Assembly: GCF_010614725.1 (NCBI RefSeq)
Contig: NZ_JAAEHL010000014.1
Span: 101,724 to 165,723, forward strand
DNA length: 64,000 nt
Direction of reading: 5' to 3'
Source of the DNA: Flavobacterium ajazii
Lineage (GTDB): Bacteria > Bacteroidota > Bacteroidia > Flavobacteriales > Flavobacteriaceae
Part shown: piece after piece, positions 44,108 to 52,811 of the stretch
How positions within the stretch are numbered: the first letter of the stretch is position 1
How the letters are laid out: every line of letters begins with the position of its first letter
Position numbers and translations under genes: made by a program
Notes under the pieces: model-generated
Told to the model about the DNA's origin: nothing
Databases searched by the model: none
The model's input: the letters and a program-made list of their open reading frames with translations, nothing else

Positions 44108-44857
44108 ATGAAAGATAATTTTTCAAAACAGGCAGTAGATTATTCAAAATTTCGACCACAATACCCGGAGGAAATGATTCGATATATAGTCTCATTTGTT
44201 GATTATAAATCGACTGCTTTAGATCTCGCTACAGGAAACGGTCAGGTAGCCCATAAACTTTCTGCTTATTTTGAAAATGTATTTGCAACTGATATTAGTC
44301 AAAAACAACTGGATAATGCAATTCGGGCTGAAAATATAATTTACAGTAAAGAATCTGCAGAGAAAACTTCTTTCAAAAATCAGCAATTTGATTTGATTGT
44401 TGTGGCACAAGCAGTTCACTGGTTTAATTTTGATGTGTTTTATAAAGAAATCTACAGAATATTAAAACCCGAAGGTGTTTTTGCTGTAATAGGTTATGGA
44501 TTATTTTCTACCAACTCTGATTCGGATAAAATCCTGAGACATTTTTATTATGATATTGTCGGGCCTTATTGGGATGCTGAACGAAAGTATCTGGATGAAA
44601 ATTACGAAACTATTCCCTTTCCGTTTGATGAAATTTCGGCAAATAAGTTCTGTAACGAATTTATATGGGATTTTGAAACACTTATTGGATATCTTCAGAC
44701 CTGGTCTTCAGTTCAGCATTATATTTCAAAAAACAATCAAAATCCAATTGATTTGATTTATGATGAATTGAAATTTTCCTGGGGAAATAATGATAAGAAA
44801 GTGAAATTTCCTTTATTACTAAGAATTGGGATGCTGAATAAGGGAAATAAAGTTTGA
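44108..44857 (+). CDS. Class I SAM-dependent methyltransferase (methyltransferase 11 type)
   Basis: The 249-residue protein shows SAM motif I TALDLATGNGQVAHKLSAYF near residue 38, motif II VFATDISQKQLDNA, and the post-motif segment FDLIVVAQAVHWFNFD near 95, characteristic of small-molecule methyltransferases related to trans-aconitate methyltransferase. It is cytoplasmic with no extra domain. The substrate is unknown. Confidence 0.85.
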   Translation: MKDNFSKQAVDYSKFRPQYPEEMIRYIVSFVDYKSTALDLATGNGQVAHKLSAYFENVFATDISQKQLDNAIRAENIIYSKESAEKTSFKNQQFDLIVVAQAVHWFNFDVFYKEIYRILKPEGVFAVIGYGLFSTNSDSDKILRHFYYDIVGPYWDAERKYLDENYETIPFPFDEISANKFCNEFIWDFETLIGYLQTWSSVQHYISKNNQNPIDLIYDELKFSWGNNDKKVKFPLLLRIGMLNKGNKV

Positions 44858-44891
44858 AAAGTTTTATATTTGTATTGTAAATGAAAGTATT

Positions 44892-45137
44892 ATGGAAGCG
44901 ATTAGATTAGAGTTTAAATCAGAAATTAAAGAGAAAATTTTAGAATTATTGAGTTCATTTTCTTCTGATGAATTGAAAATTGTTGAAGAAGATATTCTTT
45001 TTGACCATGACTTTAAGGAGAACAAGAAGAAATTGAATGCGACCTATGCTAAGGTTAAAAACGGAACTGCAAAATTTTATACTTTTGAAGAAGTGGACGC
45101 AATACTTGAAGAAACAATTTCAAAATATGAAAATTAG
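44892..45137 (+). CDS. Putative antitoxin of a RelE/ParE-type module
   Basis: The 81-residue, mainly helical product has LEFKSEIKEKILELLSSFSSDELKIVEEDI followed by the tail NGTAKFYTFEEVDAILEETISKYE. That tail is the usual C-terminal arm (NG....T.EE.....) by which such antitoxins wrap a RelE/ParE toxin. It overlaps the toxin gene by 11 bases. The N-terminal part does not obviously contain a DNA-binding fold. Confidence 0.75.
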   Translation: MEAIRLEFKSEIKEKILELLSSFSSDELKIVEEDILFDHDFKENKKKLNATYAKVKNGTAKFYTFEEVDAILEETISKYEN

Positions 45138-45408
45138 GCTACAGGAAGAATTTTTGTTAGCCTTAGATTTACAAGTTGACTACATTTCAAAAGATAAGCC
45201 AGCAGCTGCCAGAAAATTTAAAAATGACTTACTGCGTAATATTGAAAAAGATCTTAAGAATCCTTTTTACTTTAAGAAATCTAGATATTTCAATAACGAA
45301 ATGATAAGAGATTATATATTTAAAGGTTATGTGATTGTTTATTTTATTAATGAGCCAGAAAATTTTATTTCAGTTTTCGGATTTATAAAACATAAATATT
45401 CTCTTTAA
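45127..45408 (+). CDS. RelE/ParE-family toxin
   Basis: From the Met at 45127 the toxin has 93 residues. The fold marks are ALDLQVDYISKDKPAAARKFKNDLLRNIEKDL near 10-42, the strand FYFKKSRYFNNEMIRDYIFKGYVIVYFINE near 47-76, and the ending VFGFIKHKYS. This matches the ParE/RelE superfamily. The target (gyrase or ribosome-bound mRNA) cannot be decided from sequence. The overlap with the antitoxin gene supports tight co-regulation. The longer upstream frame to 45037 lies wholly inside the antitoxin gene and is not used. Confidence 0.82.
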   Translation: MKIRLQEEFLLALDLQVDYISKDKPAAARKFKNDLLRNIEKDLKNPFYFKKSRYFNNEMIRDYIFKGYVIVYFINEPENFISVFGFIKHKYSL

Positions 45409-45428
45409 CTTTTTAAAAATATCCTTTA

Positions 45429-45436
45429 TATCTTTG
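45429..45436 (+). promoter_or_regulatory. Putative -7 box of ruvX
   Basis: TATCTTTG matches TAnnTTTG and lies 14 bases before the ATG of ruvX. Confidence 0.45.
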
Positions 45437-45450
45437 ATTAAAATTACAAA

Positions 45451-45867
45451 ATGCCAAGAATTCTCTCTATAGACTACGGACAAAAGCGTACCGGAATTGC
45501 TGTTACTGATGAAATGCAAATTATAGCTTCGGGTTTGACTACGATTCCAACGAATACTTTAATTGATTTCCTTACAGCTTATTTTGCGAAAGAAAAGGTG
45601 GAAGCGGTTTTAATTGGTGAGCCGAAACAAATGAATGGCCAGCCATCAGAAAGTGCATCCGTTATAAAAGGTTTTGTGACTCACTTTTCAAATATTTTTC
45701 CAGATATGAAAGTAGTCCGAGTAGATGAACGTTTTACTTCAAAAATGGCTTTCCAGACCATGATCGATAGTGGATTGAGCAAAAAGCAGCGTCAGAACAA
45801 AGGACTGATTGATGAAATTTCCGCAACGATTATGCTTCAGGACTATCTTTCTTCTAATCGTTTTTAG
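45451..45867 (+). CDS. ruvX: Putative Holliday junction resolvase / pre-16S rRNA nuclease (YqgF)
   Basis: The 138-residue enzyme has the RNase-H-like YqgF fold. ILSIDYGQKRTGIAVTD near 4-20 carries the first catalytic Asp. EAVLIGEPKQMNGQPSESA near 50 and VRVDERFTSKMA near 91 carry the second acidic pair, and DEISATIMLQDYL closes the domain. In E. coli this protein processes the 5' end of 16S rRNA and is essential. The length is normal and all catalytic positions look intact. Confidence 0.93.
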   Translation: MPRILSIDYGQKRTGIAVTDEMQIIASGLTTIPTNTLIDFLTAYFAKEKVEAVLIGEPKQMNGQPSESASVIKGFVTHFSNIFPDMKVVRVDERFTSKMAFQTMIDSGLSKKQRQNKGLIDEISATIMLQDYLSSNRF

Positions 45868-45962
45868 GTTTTAGGCTTATAAATTTCACTTTATTTAGAA
45901 AAAAATGTAATTATCTAACTATTATCTTTCAAAAATTAGTTTTTTTTTGGGATTATAAAAAG

Positions 45963-45970
45963 TACCTTTG
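45963..45970 (+). promoter_or_regulatory. Putative -7 box of mqo
   Basis: TACCTTTG matches TAnnTTTG, 22 bases before the mqo ATG. A T-rich run ending in TTTG lies only 13 bases upstream, which is shorter than the usual spacing. Confidence 0.5.
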
Positions 45971-45992
45971 CATTTTAAAATATAATACTGTT

Positions 45993-47492
45993 ATGCCTGA
46001 CAATACAATACGTTCCAATAGTGAAGTAGTGCTTATTGGAGCTGGAATTATGAGTGCTACACTCGGAGTAATTTTGAAAGAATTACAACCTGATATCAAG
46101 ATTGAAATTTACGAAAGATTAGATGTTGCTGCAGCCGAAAGTTCTGATGCATGGAATAATGCCGGAACCGGACATTCTGCTTTTTGCGAATTAAATTACA
46201 CCCCTGAAAAGGCCGATGGTTCTGTAGATCCTAAAAAAGCCATAAGTATTGCGGAAGCTTTTGAGGTTTCGCGTCAGTTTTGGTCGTATTTAGTACAGGA
46301 AAATAAGGTTCCTTCACCTGAAAACTTTATTAAAAGTGTGCCTCACATGAGTTTTGTTTGGGGAGATAAAAACGTTCAGTATCTTAAAACTCGTTTTGAA
46401 GCTTTGCAGGCTAACCCATTATTTGCAGATATGCTTTTTAGTACTGATTTTGAACAGCTAAAACAGTGGATGCCTCTTGTAATGGAAGGAAGACAGCCTG
46501 ATGAAAAACTGGCTGCGACTACAGTGGCAATTGGTACCGATGTAAATTTTGGTGCTTTGACCAGAAGCATGTTTAATTATTTAGAGAAATTAGACGGCGT
46601 GTCTTTGTATTTTAATCATGAGGTGAAAAAAATAAGACAGCGTGAAGATAAATCATGGAGAATTAAAATTACTGATTTAGAGTCTGGTCAAAAAAGAAAA
46701 GCCTATACTAAATTTGTATTTATTGGTGCCGGAGGAGGATCTTTACCGTTGTTAGAAAAAGCAAATGTGCCGGAAGGACATGGTTATGGAGGTTTCCCTG
46801 TGAGTGGACAGTGGTTAAAATGCACAAATCCGGAAGTTATTGCTAAACACCAGGCAAAAGTATACGGAAAAGCGAGTGTTGGAGCTCCGCCAATGTCGGT
46901 TCCACATATTGATACTCGTGTAATTGATGGTGAAAAAGCACTGCTTTTTGGTCCTTTTGCAGGATTTTCAACTCGTTTCTTAAAAAATGGTTCATACCTT
47001 GATTTACCATTATCTATAAAAGCAAACAACTTAATTCCGATGTTGTCTGCAGGATACAACAATATTCCGTTAACTAAATATTTAATTGAACAGGTTCGTC
47101 AGTCTCCAAAAGACAGAATAAAAGCTTTACGCGAATATTTGCCAAGTGCAAGGTCTAAGGACTGGGTTTTGGAAAAGGCAGGACAACGTGTTCAGGTGAT
47201 CAAAAAAGGTGAAAACGGAGGTGGTGTTTTAGAATTTGGTACCGAAGTAATTAATACACAAGACGGAACTCTGGCTGTTTTGTTAGGAGCATCTCCGGGA
47301 GCTTCTACAGCAGTTTCAATTATGGTAGATTTAATTGGAAGATGTTTTAAAGATCAGATCAATACACCAGAATGGGAAGCGAAACTGAAAAAAATGATTC
47401 CTTCTTACAAGCAGACTTTAAACGACAAGCCCGAACTTTTAGAAGAACTTAGAAAGCAGACTGCTGAGGTTTTAAAGCTGAATAGAAACTAA
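45993..47492 (+). CDS. mqo: Malate:quinone oxidoreductase
   Basis: The 499-residue membrane-associated flavoenzyme oxidises malate to oxaloacetate and reduces quinone, joining the TCA cycle to the respiratory chain. The FAD-binding dinucleotide fold VVLIGAGIMSATLG is at 13-26. The family signature SSDAWNNAGTGHSAFCELNYTP lies near 50, then VFIGAGGGSLPLLEKA near 241 and FGPFAGFSTRFLKNGSYLD near 316. The length and all motifs are normal. It lies in a single-gene transcript. Confidence 0.95.
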   Translation: MPDNTIRSNSEVVLIGAGIMSATLGVILKELQPDIKIEIYERLDVAAAESSDAWNNAGTGHSAFCELNYTPEKADGSVDPKKAISIAEAFEVSRQFWSYLVQENKVPSPENFIKSVPHMSFVWGDKNVQYLKTRFEALQANPLFADMLFSTDFEQLKQWMPLVMEGRQPDEKLAATTVAIGTDVNFGALTRSMFNYLEKLDGVSLYFNHEVKKIRQREDKSWRIKITDLESGQKRKAYTKFVFIGAGGGSLPLLEKANVPEGHGYGGFPVSGQWLKCTNPEVIAKHQAKVYGKASVGAPPMSVPHIDTRVIDGEKALLFGPFAGFSTRFLKNGSYLDLPLSIKANNLIPMLSAGYNNIPLTKYLIEQVRQSPKDRIKALREYLPSARSKDWVLEKAGQRVQVIKKGENGGGVLEFGTEVINTQDGTLAVLLGASPGASTAVSIMVDLIGRCFKDQINTPEWEAKLKKMIPSYKQTLNDKPELLEELRKQTAEVLKLNRN

Positions 47493-47515
47493 TATTAAAA
47501 GATAATTTTCACTAT

Positions 47516-47553
47516 AAAAAAAACAAATCCGGATGAATTAATCCGGATTTGTT
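47516..47553 (-). terminator. Terminator overlapping the end of the FUSC gene
   Basis: AACAAATCCGGAT (47522-47534) pairs perfectly with 47541-47553 around a 6-base loop. On the minus strand a run of eight T follows directly. The stop codon of the minus-strand gene (47538-47540) lies in the loop, so terminator and coding end overlap. Confidence 0.85.
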
Positions 47554-49757
47554 GCTTTAAAGTCTTTTGTGATTTTTAATATTTTTTCGGCCAGATTACT
47601 CATCCAGATTAATTGCTCAATGACCATTTGTGCTTCCTGCATTTTGGACTGGCGCGTTTCTTTGTCGAGATCTTCATCTGTTGCGAGACGGGTAAAGTTT
47701 TTACGTTTCAGTTCTTCAAATTGCAGAGTCACATCTTCTTTATCAAAAAAAGTATCAGTCAGGATAGCTTCGTTTTTTAAAACTAAAATAGAATGGTCTA
47801 AATTCAACAGAATGGTCTTGATGATATAATTGAATGATTCCGATGCTGATGTAGTCTGATGCGACTGGATATAAGTTGATAGAGATGCCAGAGCAGAAAG
47901 CAGAGAATGATTTAAAACTACCAGCTTATTGACCAATGGAAGCGTTTTTTGTTTTGATTTAGGTTCCTGCATCATACGCTGAAAAGAGGTCATTAAATTG
48001 CCTATTTCGATAAAAACATTTTTTCTGGCTAGCCTGTATGAAGTTGGTATTTCTCCTTTTTTGTTATAAAAATCAGCAATTTCCTTAAGATAAGTCCGAT
48101 TGGCACGAATCGAATTTTCAATATGTATTGGAGTATTGATAAATTCCCAGGCAGGCCATAAAAACTGATTGGCGAGAAAGGCTAAAATTGCTCCTACAAG
48201 CGAATCAAGTATTCGGAACTGAATTACCTCTACAACATTCGGAACTAAAATTCCGTAAATGAAAACGACATACATCGTTACAAAAGTCGCACTGATTTTG
48301 TAATTGGCTTGTGCAAAAGAAATGCCCAAAAGCATACAGATAATTGAAAAAATACTCAAAAGGACATGGTTTTGTATCAAAGAGACGATTCCAAAAGCCA
48401 GTAAACCTCCTAAAATTGTTCCGAAAATACGATTATAGGAACGTTCTTTTGTTAAGCCGTAACCCGGACGCATGATCACAACAATAGTTAATAAAATCCA
48501 GTATACATTTTGAAAAGGGAGAAATTTCCCGACTATAAATCCAATTAAAATGGTAATTGTTAATCGTACTGAATGCCTGAAGATTGATGATGAAAAACTC
48601 AGGTTTTCTATGAGTGTACGTAAAGGATAATACTGTGGTGTCAGGAATTTTTCGAGTTCTTTATCTTTATCCTTAAGTTTATAAGACTGCATTGCCAGTG
48701 AAAATGCCCTTTGTATAATTTTGATTTTTCCAACCTGATTTTTAGCATATTTCAGCATATTGGTCAGCATCAGAACCCCTTCAGCAGCTTCTTCTTTTCC
48801 TAATGTTTTTTCGTAATCAAAAATGGCAAATTCAAGGGCATCAAGCTCATTCTTTAAATCATTTTTATCTACATATACTGCAATATGGTGTACATTTTTA
48901 GAAAGTTTCTTTAAAGTTGATGCCAGTTTGTATGCTACATTCTGATACGTTCTTATTACATCAGGGTGTTTGGCGAATTTTTCATGAATTTTACTATGAT
49001 CAAAAGAAGTGTACAAAGCCAGTTCCTGAATTTCAACCAGCGTAATAAATACCAATAACATCTTTCGGTTTTGACTGGTTGCTGAACTGCTTTGGTTACC
49101 AATAAGCACTTTTCTCAAATCTTCATGAATCTCATTTAGTTCTACCTGAATACCCAATTGTTTTTCAATAATTGTCTTTCGGTTGGCTTCAGGACTCCAT
49201 AAATCACCTCTTAGTTTTAAATATTTTGCAGTTAATTTAATTCCCTGAGCAATTTCAAGCTCAATATATTTATAAGGCTGTATAAAATGGAAGATAAGAG
49301 AAACAATTAAATATAAAATTCCCCCGATGAAAATATAACCAGAATAAGCAAAAGCCTCCCAGCCTTCGTGTATATGTCCGAATGATAAGGAAATTGAGAT
49401 TAAGGCAGAAAAGGAAACCAAAGTAGCTCTTTGCCCATAGACTGAAATCATGGAACATAAAAAAAGCAGAAAAACTAAAAAAGGATAAAATAAAACAGGA
49501 TAAGGATAGGCAAAATTGACTAAAAGGTTAACTCCTGATACAATAAATGAAGCAACTATAAGTCCTTTTATTTTATGACTTAACGTACTCGGAATATCAC
49601 TCGGATAAGTATAAAAAGCACCTAAAGCTATGGTAAAACCAATTTCAAAAAGGTCTAAAAAATTCAAAATCAATACAGGGATAACAGAGGCTATCGTTAC
49701 TTTTGTGGCGTTTAAAAAAGAAGTACTATTGGTAAATTTTGTAATACGGTCTAGCAT
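47538..49757 (-). CDS. FUSC/YccS-family membrane protein
   Basis: From the Met at 49757 the protein has 739 residues. It shows two clusters of membrane helices (about 18-160 and 370-530) separated by a long soluble helical region, and a soluble C-terminal part, the YccS/YhfK layout. The second cluster has FLPFQNVYWILLTIVVIMRPGYGLTKERSYNRIFGTILGG, the fusaric-acid-resistance-like FUSC signature. It sits in the inner membrane and may export aromatic acids, but this is not proven. A longer start at 49856 would add a non-homologous leader and is unlikely. Confidence 0.88.
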   Translation of the reverse strand: MLDRITKFTNSTSFLNATKVTIASVIPVLILNFLDLFEIGFTIALGAFYTYPSDIPSTLSHKIKGLIVASFIVSGVNLLVNFAYPYPVLFYPFLVFLLFLCSMISVYGQRATLVSFSALISISLSFGHIHEGWEAFAYSGYIFIGGILYLIVSLIFHFIQPYKYIELEIAQGIKLTAKYLKLRGDLWSPEANRKTIIEKQLGIQVELNEIHEDLRKVLIGNQSSSATSQNRKMLLVFITLVEIQELALYTSFDHSKIHEKFAKHPDVIRTYQNVAYKLASTLKKLSKNVHHIAVYVDKNDLKNELDALEFAIFDYEKTLGKEEAAEGVLMLTNMLKYAKNQVGKIKIIQRAFSLAMQSYKLKDKDKELEKFLTPQYYPLRTLIENLSFSSSIFRHSVRLTITILIGFIVGKFLPFQNVYWILLTIVVIMRPGYGLTKERSYNRIFGTILGGLLAFGIVSLIQNHVLLSIFSIICMLLGISFAQANYKISATFVTMYVVFIYGILVPNVVEVIQFRILDSLVGAILAFLANQFLWPAWEFINTPIHIENSIRANRTYLKEIADFYNKKGEIPTSYRLARKNVFIEIGNLMTSFQRMMQEPKSKQKTLPLVNKLVVLNHSLLSALASLSTYIQSHQTTSASESFNYIIKTILLNLDHSILVLKNEAILTDTFFDKEDVTLQFEELKRKNFTRLATDEDLDKETRQSKMQEAQMVIEQLIWMSNLAEKILKITKDFKATNPD

Positions 49758-49884
49758 AGAAACTGGTTTACAGACAAAGGTAAGAATTGTAAGAGTTAAT
49801 TTGGCATAATTATAGCTCAGATTTTGATGAGCAGGCAAAATGAGATTAATATACATTTTAAAACTGTCATTGACTAATTTTTAC

Positions 49885-49892
49885 TATTTTTG
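49885..49892 (+). promoter_or_regulatory. Putative -7 box of def
   Basis: TATTTTTG matches TAnnTTTG, 62 bases before the def ATG. It is divergent from the FUSC gene. Confidence 0.4.
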
Positions 49893-49953
49893 CCTCCTGA
49901 TTTTCGATGAATCGGAAGAGGTTTAAAACATAAAAAAAATTAAAATAAACTAA

Positions 49954-50544
49954 ATGATTTTACCAATTGTAGGATATGGGGATCCTGTTTTAAGAAAAGT
50001 GGGAGAGTCAGTGACACCAGATTATCCAAATTTAAAAGAAACAATTGCAAATATGTACGAGACCATGTACAATGCTTACGGCGTAGGACTTGCTGCACCT
50101 CAGGTTGGCTTGGCCTTGAGATTATTTGTTATTGATACGGCGCCTTTTAGCGATGATGAAGATTTACCTTCTAATGAGCAGAAAGATTTAAAAGGTTTCA
50201 AAAAAACTTTTATTAATGCTAAAATTGTTAAAGAAGAAGGCGAGGAATGGAGCTTTAATGAAGGATGCTTAAGTATTCCTGATGTGCGAGAGGATGTATA
50301 CAGAAAACCTACTGTTACACTAGAATATTGCGAAGAGGATTTTGTAATGAAAACCGAAGTTTTTGACGGTTTGGTAGCAAGGGTTATTCAGCACGAATAC
50401 GATCATATTGAAGGAATCCTGTTTACCGATAAAATATCTTCTTTGAAGAAACGTTTGATTCAGAAAAAATTAAAAAACATTACCGAAGGGAAGACATCAC
50501 AGGAGTATAGAATGAAGTTTGCATCTCCTAAAAAAGCAAGATAA
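49954..50544 (+). CDS. def: Peptide deformylase
   Basis: The 196-residue metalloenzyme removes the formyl group from nascent proteins. The three motifs are complete: GVGLAAPQVG (43-52), EGCLSIPD near 107 with the metal-binding Cys, and QHEYDHIEG near 149 with the two His and the catalytic Glu. The insertion between motifs 1 and 2 (DDEDLPSNEQKDLKG) is typical of the Bacteroidota type. It is followed by a DUF5606-like gene in the same direction. Confidence 0.95.
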   Translation: MILPIVGYGDPVLRKVGESVTPDYPNLKETIANMYETMYNAYGVGLAAPQVGLALRLFVIDTAPFSDDEDLPSNEQKDLKGFKKTFINAKIVKEEGEEWSFNEGCLSIPDVREDVYRKPTVTLEYCEEDFVMKTEVFDGLVARVIQHEYDHIEGILFTDKISSLKKRLIQKKLKNITEGKTSQEYRMKFASPKKAR

Positions 50545-50583
50545 TATAATACACCCAAAATTCTTAATACTAATTTAATAAAC

Positions 50584-51063
50584 ATGAATTTAGACAAAAT
50601 TTTAGCCATTTCAGGAAAACCTGGATTATATGTATTGAAAGTGCAAACGCGTACAGGTTTTGTGGCAGAATCATTATTAGACGGAAAAAAAATCACTGTT
50701 AACTTAAAAAGCAATGTAAGTTTATTGTCTGAAATTTCAATTTATACTTACGAAGGCGAAAAACCTTTAACAGAAGTAATGCAGCATATCGCTGTTAAGG
50801 AAAATAAGGGTCAGGCAATTTCTCATAAAGAAGATAATGCAAAATTAACAGCTTATTTTAAAGAAATTTTGCCAGAGTATGATGAAGAAAGAGTTTATCC
50901 ATCTGATATTAAAAAAGTATTAAATTGGTATAATATGCTTCAGGCAAAAGGGTTAGTTACTGATGAAGCTCCGGCTGCAACTTCAACATCTGAAGAAATC
51001 GCTGTAGAAGAGCCGGTAAAAAAAGCTCCTGCAAAAAAAGCAAAAGCTAAAAAAGAAGAATAG
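50584..51063 (+). CDS. DUF5606-like protein with lysine-rich tail
   Basis: The 159-residue protein starts MNLDKILAISGKPGLYVLKVQTRTGFVAESLLDGKK, a compact beta domain I associate with the flavobacterial DUF5606 family, conserved downstream of def. The last 30 residues are Ala/Lys/Glu-rich (KKAPAKKAKAKK), suggesting nucleic-acid or ribosome contact. A role in translation is suggested only by the def neighbour. A terminator follows. Confidence 0.78.
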   Translation: MNLDKILAISGKPGLYVLKVQTRTGFVAESLLDGKKITVNLKSNVSLLSEISIYTYEGEKPLTEVMQHIAVKENKGQAISHKEDNAKLTAYFKEILPEYDEERVYPSDIKKVLNWYNMLQAKGLVTDEAPAATSTSEEIAVEEPVKKAPAKKAKAKKEE

Positions 51064-51084
51064 TAATTTTACATTCAAATAATT

Positions 51085-51119
51085 AATCCTGTTAAGATAT
51101 TTTCTTGACAGGATTTTTT
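51085..51119 (+). terminator. Rho-independent terminator after DUF5606 gene
   Basis: AATCCTGTTAAGA (51085-51097) pairs with TCTTGACAGGATT (51103-51115), with one G-U pair, followed by a T run. Confidence 0.85.
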
Positions 51120-51156
51120 ACTTTTACACTATTAGGTTACCAAAAAAAACTTCAAA

Positions 51157-51927
51157 ATGAGCAAAGAACTTCAGCTTAAAGCTTTCGAAAGATTATTGAT
51201 TATAATGGATGAACTGCGTGAGCAATGCCCATGGGATAAAAAACAAACTTTACAAACCCTAAGACATTTGACTATTGAGGAAACTTATGAGTTGGGCGAT
51301 GCTATTTTGGATGATAATCTGAACGAAGTTAAAAAAGAACTGGGAGATTTATTGCTACATATCGTTTTTTACGCCAAAATTGGTTCTGAAACAAATGATT
51401 TTGATATAGCTGATGTGTGTAATGAAATTTGTGATAAATTAATTCACAGACATCCCCATATTTATAGCGATACTGTGGTTAAAGATGAGGAAGAAGTCAA
51501 ACAAAACTGGGAAAAACTAAAACTAAAAGAAGGAAAAAAATCTGTTTTGGAAGGAGTTCCGAGAAGTTTACCTGCGTTGGTAAAAGCAAGCCGAATACAG
51601 GACAAAGTAAAAGGTGTTGGTTTTGACTGGGAAGAGCCACATCAGGTTTGGGACAAAGTTCAGGAAGAATTAGAAGAGCTACAGGTTGAGATTAAATCCG
51701 GCGATCAGGATAAAATTGAAGCCGAATTCGGAGATGTTTTATTCTCGATGATAAATTATGCAAGATTTCTAAATGTGAATCCGGAAGATGCTTTAGAACG
51801 AACCAATAAAAAGTTTATCAAACGTTTTCAGTATTTGGAAAATAAAGCCGGAGAACTAGGAAAACCATTAATGGAAATGACTTTGGCAGAAATGGATGTA
51901 TTTTGGAACGAAGCCAAAAAGCTATAA
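51157..51927 (+). CDS. mazG: Nucleoside triphosphate pyrophosphohydrolase
   Basis: The 256-residue enzyme has the duplicated MazG fold. The first copy has CPWDKKQTLQTLRHLTIEETYELGDAI near 20-46 with the EExxE metal motif and ELGDLLLHIVFYAKI near 62. The second copy has KVQEELEELQVEIKSGDQDKIEAEFGDVLFSMINYARFL near 168-207. It hydrolyses NTPs and dNTPs to monophosphates. Its stop overlaps the stop of the convergent Crp/Fnr gene by 6 bases. Confidence 0.93.
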   Translation: MSKELQLKAFERLLIIMDELREQCPWDKKQTLQTLRHLTIEETYELGDAILDDNLNEVKKELGDLLLHIVFYAKIGSETNDFDIADVCNEICDKLIHRHPHIYSDTVVKDEEEVKQNWEKLKLKEGKKSVLEGVPRSLPALVKASRIQDKVKGVGFDWEEPHQVWDKVQEELEELQVEIKSGDQDKIEAEFGDVLFSMINYARFLNVNPEDALERTNKKFIKRFQYLENKAGELGKPLMEMTLAEMDVFWNEAKKL

Positions 51928-52608
51928 TTGTTCAGCCATTTTTTTTAAGGCTTTTACGTTTTTAAGTACGATTTTTTTACCTTTTAGTTCGATTAATTCC
52001 AGTTTGTTAAAATCAGATAATAAGCGGATGCAGCTTTCTGTAGCTGTACCAATCATTCCGGCGAGTTCTTCTCTTGTTAGTTGAACTTTCAGTGTTTTAT
52101 CCGGGTTCTCACCAAATTCATCGTGCAAATGCAACAAAGTCTCTGCAAGTCTTTGTTTTACCGTTTTTTGTACAAGGGCAATTTTATCGTTTTCAGATTC
52201 TTTCAAATCTTCACAAACCGATTGCATCAGATTTAATGAAAACTGATTGTTATTATTAAAGAAGTTTATGATTTCAGATTTTGGTATAAAGCAAACTTCC
52301 ATATCTGCAATTGCTTTTGCCGATAAATTTGCAGGTTCGTTGCTGATCATGGAACGCTGTCCTAAAAGTTCTCCCGATTTTACCAGTTTTATAATCTGAT
52401 CTTTTCCGTTGGCGCTTAATTTAGAAAGTTTTCCAACGCCGTCTTTTACACAAAAAACACCATTAGTTATTTCTCCTTCCTCAAAAATAGCTTCTCCTTT
52501 TTTAATTTTGTGAGTCGTTTTACTATTTGCTAATTTTATAACTTCTTCTTTATTAAGTGCTTTTAAAGATGAAAGCTGGCGTACGATACATTGATCACAT
52601 TTATTCAT
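51922..52608 (-). CDS. Crp/Fnr-family transcriptional regulator
   Basis: From the Met at 52608 (MNKCDQCIVRQ) the protein has 228 residues. It has a cNMP-binding-like sensor domain (about 22-135, with KKGEAIFEEGEITNGVFCVKDG) and a C-terminal winged helix (about 155-220), in which LTREELAGMIGTATESCIRLLSDF is the recognition helix region. The N-terminal CxxC (Cys 4, Cys 7) plus further Cys could hold a redox cofactor, but the full Fnr 4-Cys pattern is not certain. It lies divergent to the cbb3 cluster and probably controls it through the palindromes at 52745 and 55251. Confidence 0.88.
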   Translation of the reverse strand: MNKCDQCIVRQLSSLKALNKEEVIKLANSKTTHKIKKGEAIFEEGEITNGVFCVKDGVGKLSKLSANGKDQIIKLVKSGELLGQRSMISNEPANLSAKAIADMEVCFIPKSEIINFFNNNNQFSLNLMQSVCEDLKESENDKIALVQKTVKQRLAETLLHLHDEFGENPDKTLKVQLTREELAGMIGTATESCIRLLSDFNKLELIELKGKKIVLKNVKALKKMAEQL

Positions 52609-52744
52609 AGCAAAAGTATTTACTGCAAAATTAACCAATAATCGCTTTGATAGGTTAAAATATTTTGAAAAAAGACTGAGAAAATCAGTTGTAGTAATTT
52701 GCCTGTTTTATTTTCTTAAATTTAAAATCCGATTTCATTTTCAT

Positions 52745-52758
52745 ATGATAAATGTCAT
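52745..52758. promoter_or_regulatory. Fnr-type palindrome upstream of ccoI
   Basis: ATGATAAATGTCAT resembles the Fnr/Crp half-site pair TGAT-N4-ATCA with one changed base. The wider palindrome ATATGA-N6-TCATAT covers 52743-52760. Its centre lies about 41 bases before the start site predicted from the AATATTTG box at 52782-52789. It could serve ccoI and the divergent regulator gene. Confidence 0.6.
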
Positions 52759-52781
52759 ATTTATAGTGGCTTATTATTTGA

Positions 52782-52789
52782 AATATTTG
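52782..52789 (+). promoter_or_regulatory. Putative -7 box of ccoI
   Basis: AATATTTG matches 7 of 8 positions in TAnnTTTG. No -33 element is present, as expected for an activator-dependent promoter with the palindrome at 52745 acting in its place. Confidence 0.4.
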
Positions 52790-52811
52790 TTGCATTAAAA
52801 AGAAACAAATT

